Positions 24,455 to 32,747 of a DNA stretch of 64,000 bases are shown here, one piece after another. The DNA lies in contig WAEK01000006.1 in assembly GCA_011634665.1 (NCBI GenBank), positions 205,001 to 269,000 on the forward strand, read 5' to 3'. Numbering within the stretch: the stretch's first letter is position 1; the number at the start of each line of letters is the position of its first letter. A model generated the notes under the pieces. It was given only the letters and a program-made list of their open reading frames with translations, made no database searches and was not told the DNA's origin. The position numbers were made by a program, and so were the translations under genes. This DNA is from Mortierella sp. BCC40632 (taxonomy: Eukaryota > Mortierellomycota > Mortierellomycetes > Mortierellales > Mortierellaceae).

Positions 24455-27286
24455 GCGCTGGTGCTGCTGCTGGTGCTGCTGCTGATGTTGGAGCTGCTGT
24501 TGCTGCAAGTTGTCACTAACACTATGGGATTCAGGAACTGGCTCATTCCTTCTCGACTCAGCAAACATGGCAGCTCTCCGCCCTGGTCCTGCCATGGTAT
24601 CCACCTCATCCTCCTCCATCGCCGTTGACTCTAGAGTATTCTCCGACTCGTTCGTATTGAGAATCTTCATCAAACTGAGTGAATGTGGAGGATGGCGATG
24701 AGGTACATAGGATGGCGAAGAATCCTTCTGAGTATCAAAGGACTTGGGTGAGACTTGGGACCGCAGAGGTCCTCCTCGTTCCTCAGGAACAGTTGGTGGT
24801 CCCGGTCGTGTTCGTGAATCATGAGGGGGTGGCTGCTCCTCCATCCCTCGGTGAGAACTTTTCTGTTCCATCATAGGCGGTGTCGCGGGTCGAGCCATTT
24901 CCACAGGCGGTGGTGGAGTTCGCCGAGGTGGTAGCAACTGCGACTGAGAATGATACAGGTCTGCCCGGTTACCCGGTTGCTGCCGTGCATACCCATTCTC
25001 CTCGTTTGGTGTATAGCGATCGTGCGAGTGTTGAGTTGGGTGAACCATGGGTGGCTGCTGCATTGGCTGTTGTTGTTGTTGTTGTTGTTGCTGCTGCTGC
25101 TGCTGTTGTTGCTGCTGTGCATGAGAGTGATGAAGATGCGGCTGTGCCTGTTGTGGAGGTGGCTGCTGTGAGGGCTGTGCTGGAGGTTGCTGTTGCGGAG
25201 TAGATTTGCGAGTCTGTTTTGGCTCTTGGAACTGCCTCTGCTGTAGCTCAGACATAAAGTTCATGACAATCGTTTCGTCGTTCTCTCCATGGACAGGAGG
25301 TTGAGTCTGTCTTGATGGTTGTTGTGATGGCGGTGGCTGCTGTTGCTTTGGCTGTGCCGACATTGCAAGTTGCGATGGAGCCTGGGGTGGTTGGGTTGGT
25401 TGCTGGTGCGCAAAAATGCCGGATCGCGATCCCATTATATGACCCTCTTGCACAGAATTGCGGTGATTAGGTGGCAAAGGCTGCAGTGGCGGAGAGGACA
25501 ACCTTTGAGCGTACTCCGGGTGGTCATAGTGCTGACTAGGCATAGCGTGGTGGCCACGTTCCTGCTCCACACCGGCCGATCTGGCATAAGAGGACTGGTT
25601 GGCGTGCTGAGCATACTGTGGAGGATAAGGTCCTGAGTGTTGTACAGAGCCAGAGTAGGACGCCTCGGGAAAACCACCCGCCGGGTGGTGGTGCGAAGGA
25701 GGGCCTGGTTGGATACTCTGGTGCGGAGGGTGCGGTACATGCTGTGGGTGCTGTGGGTGTTGCGGGTGCTGAGGATGCTGCGGATGCTGTGGATGTTGTG
25801 AATGTTGTGGGTGCTGTGGATGTTGCGGATGTTGAGGATGCTGCGAATGGGAAGGATGCTGAGGATGTTGCGAGTGCTGAGGATGCTGCGAATGCTGTGA
25901 AAGTTGTGAAAGATGCGAACGTGAATGGTACTCGTAGTGCCCGCTCGCGACATCTGGGTCCGATGGATGAGATCTATAGTCCGCATGGAATCCTTGCATC
26001 ATAACGGATGCCTGCCGCGATCTCGTATACTCCATCGGACTCGAGAGAGGTGAGGGTGGACGTGCACTGTGCGATCCTTGACCAACAGATCCATAATTCG
26101 AGCCCATTGGAGGAGACTGAAGTCGCATGTCCATTGGTGGCTCTGCGCTGGATCTCCTCACAACAGCATGTTGCATCGATCCCGAGCCTTTCGATGCCAG
26201 ACCCAGGTTTTCAGCATGGATCGCCTGCGACGGATGCACAGGATTGGGACCCATTCCTCCTGATCCAGAAATGCTACCTTGTTGAGAATGCCGCTGGGTA
26301 CGACCATGAAGTGGATGTGCAGGGTTTTGGGAAGCATGCATCGAAGTTGCCGCCGACGCAGGGTACGCGGGCTCGGGAGGACTAGAGTCTGGAGAATAAG
26401 GCGCATAGACCCTGTAGTGTGGTTGCGGAGAGATTGAAGGAAGCGCGCCAGATGACGAATACGCAGGAACGCCTGAAGAAGGGGCTGTTGAGGAGGCGGG
26501 ATGCTGGTAATATCCCTGTGCAGGTGGCTGCGATGGCGGCTGCGATGGCGGCTGCGACGGCTGGTGTTGCGGTGGGTGTGGATGGTGCGGGAGATGTCCA
26601 TGGTGTTGCTGTTGGTGGTGCTGAGGATGCTGCTGCATGGGTGGCACCTGATGCTGGTGCTGGTGGGGTCCTGGATGCTGACCGGGATACTGGCCCTGAT
26701 GCTGAAATGGGTGCTGCGACTGTGGCTGCTGCTGCTGTTGTGGTGGTTGCTGCTGCTGCTGCTGCTGCTGCTGTTGCTGGGATGGGTGGGGAAGGTGCTG
26801 TTGATGCGACAAAGTATGAGAATGTTGCGCTTGAGGGTGGTGTTGCTGATAATGGTAAGGATAAGCTCTATCATCTTGGTAATAGGGCTCTGCATGCTGC
26901 TTCATACGAAGCGCGTATTGTTGATCTTGGTGCTGAGAAGGGCCTTGTTGAGATGACGGATGGTGACGAGGCAGTGGTGGGTTAGGGACCGAGGAGTAGT
27001 AATAGGACCCAGAAGACTCGGGTGAGGTCGGATTGAGCATGCTCTGAATGGACGATCGTCTAGGTGGAGGTGAATGCCCACCAGGCGGAAAAGCGGTCTG
27101 CTGTGGATGGCCGTAACCCTGCAGTCCGGCCTGGCCCGGATGCGACCGCTGTCCTGGATGTCCAAGCTCACCCATACCGGAGAATGACGCGGATCGGTCT
27201 AGATAAGGAGAAGGATCATGGTAAACATCAGATAGGTAGACATGATGCATGGGGTCTCCATCTCTACTCTGCTTCTTTGGTTGCAT
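20679..27286 (-). CDS. Spp1/CFP1-like PHD-finger subunit of a Set1/COMPASS-type complex with giant low-complexity N-terminus
   Basis: Exons: 22075-27286, 20899-21944 and 20679-20789; about 2,122 residues, phases consistent. Residues 1 to about 1690 are His/Pro/Gln/Ser rich: Gln runs near residues 175-195, 725-745 and 930-1030, and HPQ tripeptide repeats near 457-517. The conserved part is C-terminal. A PHD finger (LYCICQAPNDPGRFMIACDG to FYCMRC) keeps the C4HC3 ligands and the DDWFH motif expected of an H3K4me3 reader. A second Cys cluster follows (CIREGCQKPSLKKSKYCSKE, CG), then a coiled coil (DDRQRLLDIREKVAHVRKVC), and finally CDRHIGWQKLKATELELEWS with NKLLRNLKTE and a basic tail, which line up with the CFP1 C-terminal region (CNRHYCWEKL). 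The CXXC DNA-binding domain of animal CFP1 is not present. Spp1 proteins are usually a few hundred residues. A 5'-leader intron seems likely (GTAAGT at about 27351, CTAG before 27289). The stop codon directly upstream in frame supports the start. Confidence 0.82.
24190..24510 (-). repeat. CAG/CAA/CAC trinucleotide tract (polyGln/His) in the CFP1-like gene
   Basis: About 320 nt coding for nearly unbroken Gln with interspersed His, written in mixed CAG and CAA codons. Three imperfect copies of a CAC-CAC(CAG/CAA)n module are visible near 24290-24345. Confidence 0.95.
25735..25915 (-). repeat. 9-nt minisatellite coding His-Pro-Gln tripeptides
   Basis: About 20 tandem 9-mers of the form GGATGCTGT/GGGTGCTGA on the + strand, giving (Q/S)HP repeats in the protein. 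Copies differ mostly at third positions. Confidence 0.92.
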
Positions 27287-28112
27287 TGATCTAGGCTGAT
27301 GTTGGCTAGTGATGAAGGAGTGAGGGGATAATGCTTTTGCCGTAAACTTACGCTGCTTGTGAACGCGCCCAGGGGTGTAAGACGGATAGAGAAAGAGAGA
27401 CTCTTAGCGAGAGACAGCTGGCAATGTCTGGCTGATTCTGATTATGAAGGGAATGTACAAGAGAGAGAGATGGTCGAGGCGATAGAGTGTCAGATACTGC
27501 AGTGGATAGGAAGAGGTATGTGACAAAGGATGGGGGATGGCAAAGAGTGAATCTGATCCCTGTGGCGGCAGTGCAAAACTAGCTTACAGAGTTCTTGGCG
27601 GGATGTGATTTTGGCGGTTCACGGGGAGCAGTGATTCTATCGTCAAATGAATGAAGTAGGAGCAGGGAGAGCAGATGGATGAGGGGGGGGAGAGAGAGAG
27701 AGAGAGAGAGAGTGAGAGAGAGAAGGAAGGAAACAGGAGGAGGAGAGTAAGGGCTAGGAGAAGAAAAGAGAGCGAGAGGGAAGGGGGGCAGATGATGCCA
27801 AGACTGATGCAACAAAGGGAGTGATGAAGAGGCGCACTGGCTGATGATGGGATGGCAGAGATGCGCTGCAAGTGATGACTCAAACAGGGAAAGACAACAG
27901 GCGGAGATGGCTGTGAGAGTTGTGAGAGGTGAGAGTGAGAGAGCGCAACATCACACGGCACAGACAGCACAGAGCGGGGAGTGGCTTGTTCCACTCTGTG
28001 CCCTGTGCCCGAACACATTGCCGCGCAGACTGCAAGAAGGAGAGCCTGTATTGAGTTTTTTGGTTGGTTGCACTTTTTGTTATCCTATCATACACTACAA
28101 TAGTGTCTGGTG
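27287..28112. other. Upstream region of CFP1-like gene
   Basis: It lies between two minus-strand genes. It has (GA)n at 27690-27722 and purine-rich DNA. A possible 5'-leader intron for the CFP1-like mRNA spans about 27290-27351. No other exon was recognised. Confidence 0.4.
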
Positions 28113-28791
28113 CTATGGAGCCTCCTGCTCGGCTGATGCTTCCAGAGCTTTTGTTACTTGTTCCATGTCCCTGTGGATCACTTGCACCCAGTTCTGAACA
28201 TCGCCCAACTCCTATAATGAGCAAACGTTCCAGTCATGGTTAGCCTGGGCCTTGATGGTCACGCATTCACTCCATGACATGACTCTACTTGTACAAATTG
28301 CTTTGTTGAAACCCTCGACTTTCACGAACCTTTAATGCTGAATCAAACTGCTCGACTAGAGTGAGCCACTGGGCGGTTTGCTTTGCGTATCGTACAGACT
28401 GCATAGAAAGAGTGCGTGCTTCCAGTTCGAGTTCCTTTTGGTTCACGAATATTTGGGATACTCTACAAGAGATAGAAAGAATAAACAACTTGGCACCACC
28501 AATACATCCCTCTTCTCAACAGTGCCAGAAAGAGTCACTCACCGACTGCTAAGAGTGTCGGCAAGTGCATCTGAAAAGACGCCAACACTGTGAACCGCAT
28601 CTCTACGGAGTTGCTCTATGATGATGGAGAGGACAATGGAGGACAATGGTGTTTATAAGCGAAGAGGTTCAGCCCAATCTAATTCGAGGAGCCATCCTGT
28701 TGAGCCGTTGAATAGTCCTTTAAGTACCGTTCTCTCGCTTTAGCACTGCCTGCTTCGCCTGATGGTCCTTGACAAGCCGGTTCAGTGACAT
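28113..28791 (-). CDS. BLOC1S1: BLOC-1 subunit 1 (BLOS1/GCN5L1-like)
   Basis: Four exons: 28728-28791, 28543-28615, 28330-28462, 28113-28211; 122 residues, close to animal BLOS1 (about 125). It aligns in order with the family: MSLNRLVKDHQAKQ (animal LLKEHQAKQ), EQLRRDAVHSVGVFSDALAD, VSQIFVNQKELELEARTL, RYAKQTAQWLTLVEQFDSAL (animal FAKQTGQWIGMVENFNQALK), ELGDVQNWVQVIHRDMEQV (animal EIGDVENWARSIELDM). BLOC-1 acts in endosomal sorting; in animals this subunit is also shared with BORC and linked to mitochondrial acetylation. Only the endosomal role is suggested here. Donors are GTACTT, GTGAGT and GTTCGT; acceptors are ATAG, GTAG and ATAG. The gene is divergent from the secreted protein gene at 29031. 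Confidence 0.93.
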
Positions 28792-29030
28792 GACATTGCA
28801 AACTTGCCTCGCCCGACAATTGAGCGCCATCTCTTTTTCTAGACCAGATTTATCAGGTGATCACTCCGTCCGAGCTTGATGTATTACAGACGCGTCTCCT
28901 CAAATACACCCGCATGGCCTACTCAAAAGCAGCCTGCATCTCTCTTTCTGACTCCCTTGACTTTTGTTCAACTCTACAAAAACATCTTTACTGCCATAGG
29001 TCCCCACTCTACCTCTTGTACAAAAAAAAA
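28792..29030. promoter_or_regulatory. 239-bp divergent promoter, BLOC1S1 / mucin-like gene
   Basis: The start codons of two oppositely oriented genes are 239 bp apart, so both promoters must lie here or overlap. No clear TATA box was seen. An A10 run abuts the downstream ATG. Confidence 0.55.
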
Positions 29031-30143
29031 ATGAAAACCCTCTGGTTGACAGTGCTTTTCGGCAAAGTCTTGCTCCTTGTCGCAAGTCAGGTCCTCGCAA
29101 CAACACTCGAGAACGAGATTCCTTTATCCTCGAAACTACCAAAACGTCAAGACACGGTTTTTGGTATGGCAACATGACCTTGTCTTCGCAACTACTATCC
29201 TAATATTCACTCCGTCTCTAACAGCACTCTGCTTTTTACTGGCGCCTACCTAGTGACTGTAACCGAGTATCGCTATATCCCCATGCAGACCATGCAAGTT
29301 CCTGAGAGACATCCAGGTATGTATCATTCCACCCTCTGAATATCCACTCCGAGGACCAATCATCCTCGGTAGTATGACAATGCTAACACTACACCTGTTA
29401 CATAATTCTGCATACTTGTGACTATGCGCCCAGCACTACCTTCCTTTGAAGTGCTTACTCCTCTGCATTCAGATGTACCTTCGCCTCTACCGAAGGCGCC
29501 ACCAACACCTATGCGTCAACCTACTCTTGAACCTAATAATGCGCTGACGTCCACGTCTTTTGCTGGCCTTGCGACCACTTTGATTCCTGCCTTCTATCCT
29601 GAATCGCGATCGGCCTCGCTTCCAGAGTCGAGTGTGACGGCTTCGCTATTGCCTGAATTGACTCGTTCAAAGGTACAGAGCGAGAGCGCAGCACCTTCAT
29701 TGTCCGCAATCAGACAAGAGATCACTACGTCTGCGCACACCCCAAGCTTCTCGGCCTTACCAGATCACTCGACTCGATCCACCAAAACTGAAAAACCCAA
29801 ACCGACCGAAGAAGAGTCGACGATGACTCCATCTAGCACAAGCACATCTACCTCCAAGACACCAACGGTCTCTACCACGATCACAAAGGGCACAGGCACA
29901 ACCACACGCACTACGACCTCGACAGGACTCGACGGTACTGTCACTGTCCTGACAGAGCAACCCTCGACCCGCACACGCACTACGACCACAGCCAATTCTG
30001 GGAGTGAGCCATTCCGAACCAATCGATGTCTTCCTGGTCCAACCAAAGGAACAATTCTCAGTTATCTCATTTCTGTTTTTTCTAGTTCGTTTCTTTGGCC
30101 AATGTTTTTGATCTTGGTAGTAACGGTCGGTCTTGGTTGGTAA
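29031..30143 (+). CDS. Mucin-like secreted or GPI-anchored Ser/Thr-rich protein
   Basis: Exons: 29031-29163, 29254-29316, 29434-30143; about 301 residues. The first 23 residues form a signal peptide (hydrophobic FGKVLLLVASQVLA, cleavage likely after LA). SSKLPKRQD follows, with a dibasic KR typical of Kex2 cleavage. The middle is Pro/Ser/Thr rich, ending in a run of Ser/Thr with Lys (STSTSTSKTPTVSTTITKGT, TTTRTTTS), a likely O-mannosylation zone. A Cys (RCLPGP) precedes a C-terminal hydrophobic segment (SSFLWPMFLILVVTVGLGW) that ends the protein, as in GPI-anchored or tail-anchored cell-wall proteins. The intron 29164-29253 ends at CTACCTAG; other acceptors break the frame. No enzymatic motif was recognised. 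A wall or surface role is inferred. Confidence 0.72.
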
Positions 30144-30619
30144 ACACTGTCTCTTTGATCGGGAGAGGGGAGAAGAATGGACCAAAGTTACCACAAATCT
30201 CCTCGCGCTGCATTAGCTAGGAGGCTCATGGATTCCAATAAAGCCAATTAGTTCATTAACCGTGGAAAAATGTGTAAGGAAGTGAGGGGGAGGGGGGGAG
30301 GGAAGGGGAGGAACACGATGTGCAACCGATATTTAATTTTTGGGTCCGGCAGCGTACGGCTCGGCTTTTCATTATAGGGAAAAAAAACCAGTGCGCGTTT
30401 CGATCGGCTTGTCGGACATTCGAGTGAACGCGCACGATCGGGTGGGAGAGATTTTTTTTGCTGACTGCTCTGCTGTCGTGTCATGGTATCACTTTTTGAC
30501 TTTAACTTTTTTTTTTTTTTCTTTTATATGATCCCTTCGCTTCGCTTCTCTCCTTTTTTTTTTTCAGCTTTCTCTCTCTCTCTTCTTCTTCATTACATTC
30601 CAACGCCACTACCGTTACC
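30144..30619. other. Intergenic region, mucin-like gene / MAPEG gene
   Basis: AATAAA at 30237-30242, 94 nt past the stop, is a plausible poly(A) signal. The stretch before 30620 is pyrimidine rich and presumably the MAPEG gene promoter and leader. Confidence 0.5.
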
Positions 30620-31540
30620 ATGTCTCTTTCCACCACCTACCCAAACTTCCCCTTGCTCTCGCTTCCTATTGCTGCGGGTATTGCCTACGCTCCCCACTTT
30701 GTCCGCGTTCTTGTGAGTCGCTCATCCTTTGAGACTTTTTTTTTTTGGATCTTTTGACGATCGCCACCACTGTCCGCTCTATCTCTCATTTCTGCCCCAG
30801 CTAACAATGAATACCCTCTTTATCCGTCGATTTTTTTTTCTTTCTTTACCAGATTGTTGCCAATGCCACAAAGTACTGGAACAATGGTAAGCACTCTCAA
30901 AAGTCCAATGGAGAGGAATGTTGGAAGGAGGACATGGAGCAGGAGAATTCGTCAAAACTCTCCAAGGACTCGGCAGTAGTATTTCTCAATAACGGAGAGA
31001 CCTCCCCACAAAAGTTTAATCCTTGGAAGGATTCTCACGCATCACCCTCTTTTTTTATATATGTCCACCATCTAGTCAGCCCCAGAGGACAGCTTGATAA
31101 AGTAGAGGCCAAGATGACCAAGGCGAGCTGGGCTATGGCCAAGCGTGCCGAAGGTGCCCATATCAACGGTATCGAGACTCTTCCTATCTACTACGGTGCC
31201 ATTGTAAGCTTCTCTTTCTTTTTTAGCCCAGCACAATGAACCGATCTGCAATAGGATGGGCATTCCCAATACTAACTGAAAACATCCAACGGTTTCTTGG
31301 GGATGGGCTATTCCTTTTTATTATTATTATTATTATTAGTTGGCGGCACTCTATGCTGGCGTTCCCAAGGAGACCATCAGCAACTATGCAACATTCTTCT
31401 TGGGTGCTCGTGCCCTCTTCAATGTGATCTACATCTTTAACACCAACGCCATCACTGCCTTTACTCGTACGACTGTCTGGGTAGCAAGCATTGGCGCCTG
31501 TGTGAAGCTCTTCCTTGCTGCTGCTGCCATCAAAAACTAA
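30620..31540 (+). CDS. MAPEG-family membrane protein
   Basis: Exons: 30620-30712, 30853-30886, 31076-31203, 31340-31540; 151 residues. Four hydrophobic segments: FPLLSLPIAAGIAYAPHFVR, an amphipathic stretch, GIETLPIYYGAIVLAALYAG, and NYATFFLGARALFNVIYIFN followed by TTVWVASIGACVKLFLAAAA. The signature RAEGAHINGIETLPIYYGA matches MAPEG proteins (RAxxAHxNxxENxP), which include glutathione-dependent microsomal transferases; the ARALFNVIYI element fits the later MAPEG helix. Fungal proteins of this kind are usually annotated only as MAPEG-like, and the substrate cannot be read from the sequence. AATAAA at 31601-31606 follows the stop by 61 nt, after a (CT)n tract. Confidence 0.85.
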
Positions 31541-31543
31541 GAG

Positions 31544-31594
<51 letters not shown>

Positions 31595-31958
31595 CTGTTA
31601 AATAAATCTGTATTTCATTCTTGCTCCATTCATCCTACGCCTATTCTCTCTGCCTTTGTTTTTTTTGGTAAAGAGCCACTTTAGCAAATGATTCATTTTG
31701 TCCGTTCTACATTTGAATGAACACCCCCCCTGTCCCCTCCCCTCTCCTCCATTCCTCCCCTTCTCTCTCCTCTACTCTACTCTCCTTCTCTCCCAACCGA
31801 GAACCATGACGCATGACGTGCCGAAATCGAGTAAAATGGGGGGGAATTAGCTGAAATGGACCCATTTCAAAAAGAAATAAAAAAAGTTGGATTTTGAGTG
31901 GTCAAGGAGAAGAAAGGCTCAAAAGCGTACATGGATTCGAGTCTTTAACGAAACATGG
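31541..31958. other. 3' region of MAPEG gene to tRNA
   Basis: Contains (CT)n at 31546-31591 in the 3' UTR, AATAAA at 31601-31606, and C/T-rich DNA. No other gene was seen. Confidence 0.5.
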
Positions 31959-32031
31959 GCCCTCGTGGGAAAATGGATATTCCATCTCCCTCCTAAGGTG
32001 AAAGTTCTAGGTTCGAGTCCTAGCGTGGGCG
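31959..32031 (+). tRNA. tRNA-Arg (anticodon CCT)
   Basis: A 73-nt cloverleaf folds by eye. Acceptor GCCCTCG pairs with CGTGGGC with one T-T mismatch at 5/68. The D stem GGAA/TTCC encloses AATGGATA. Anticodon stem TCTCC/GGTGA has one T-T mismatch, with loop CTCCTAA (anticodon CCT). The variable loop is AAGTT. The T arm CTAGG-TTCGAGT-CCTAG is perfect, and the discriminator is G. The Pol III B box GGTTCGAGTCC is exact and the A-box region TGGGAAAATGG is close to consensus. TTTT terminators follow at about 32037. The anticodon arm closely resembles yeast tRNA-Arg(CCU). Two stem mismatches leave open a decaying or pseudo copy. No intron. Confidence 0.82.
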
Positions 32032-32061
32032 CTCTCTTTTCTCTCTCTCTTTTTTTTTTTT

Positions 32062-32066
<5 letters not shown>

Positions 32067-32151
<85 letters not shown>
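32067..32151. repeat. (CT)42 microsatellite downstream of tRNA-Arg
   Basis: About 85 nt of near-perfect CT/TC dinucleotide. Confidence 0.96.
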
Positions 32152-32155
<4 letters not shown>

Positions 32156-32599
32156 GAACTCTCTCTCTCTCTCTCTTATCAGTGTGATATCTTTTGGGAG
32201 GAGGAGGAAAGAGTGGGGGTTCTAGAACGGGGCTGGGTACCTGGGCATGAGATTTTTGATCCGACGCCTCGGCCTGTTGTCAAAGTGAAGAAGGGCTTTC
32301 TCTTCTTTTCTTTTTGGATACGCCCTATTTGGTCAAGCTTATCAAGACAATAGAGAGAGATTTGTTGTTTGGAGTATATATATCATGCTTGTAAGATTGT
32401 GCTGTATTGAAAGGACGAGGAAAACAAAAGAGGATTTTTGATCCGAGGGAGTTTTTTTTTTTTTTTCAGGTCATTGTTTGTTAATTTGCAAAGGGAAACA
32501 GAGAAAAGCTTTATGCTTTTCTTTTTAGCAAACTTTTTTTTGTGTGGAAAGAGTCTGAAAAAAAAAAATAAAAGAAATAAAAGGCGAAGCGGTTGAGAT

Positions 32600-32604
<5 letters not shown>

Positions 32605-32671
<67 letters not shown>
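32605..32671. repeat. (GA)33 microsatellite upstream of DDRGK-like gene
   Basis: About 67 nt of GA dinucleotide, opposite in strand sense to the (CT)n 450 bp earlier, so the two could pair as a long inverted repeat. Confidence 0.96.
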
Positions 32672-32676
<5 letters not shown>

Positions 32677-32747
32677 AGAGAGAAAAGAGAGAGAGGTAGA
32701 AAAAAAAGTGTGTGACGGTGGGTTCGCGTGAGAGTGAGGGGAGGAAC

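Larger units (their letters stand above)
32032..32747. other. Region between tRNA and DDRGK-like gene
   Basis: Pol III terminator-like TTTT and T18, then (CT)n at about 32067-32151, a T-rich stretch, and (GA)n at about 32605-32671. No coding exon was recognised. Confidence 0.5.

Noticed and set aside
24174..24628. Open frames coding polyCys, polyAla/Val and polyLeu
   Set aside because: They are antisense and frame shadows of the polyGln tract in the CFP1-like gene on the other strand.
25735..25915. Regularly spaced short repeats, CRISPR-like at first glance
   Set aside because: The unit is 9 nt, contiguous with no spacers, and in frame with a long coding sequence.
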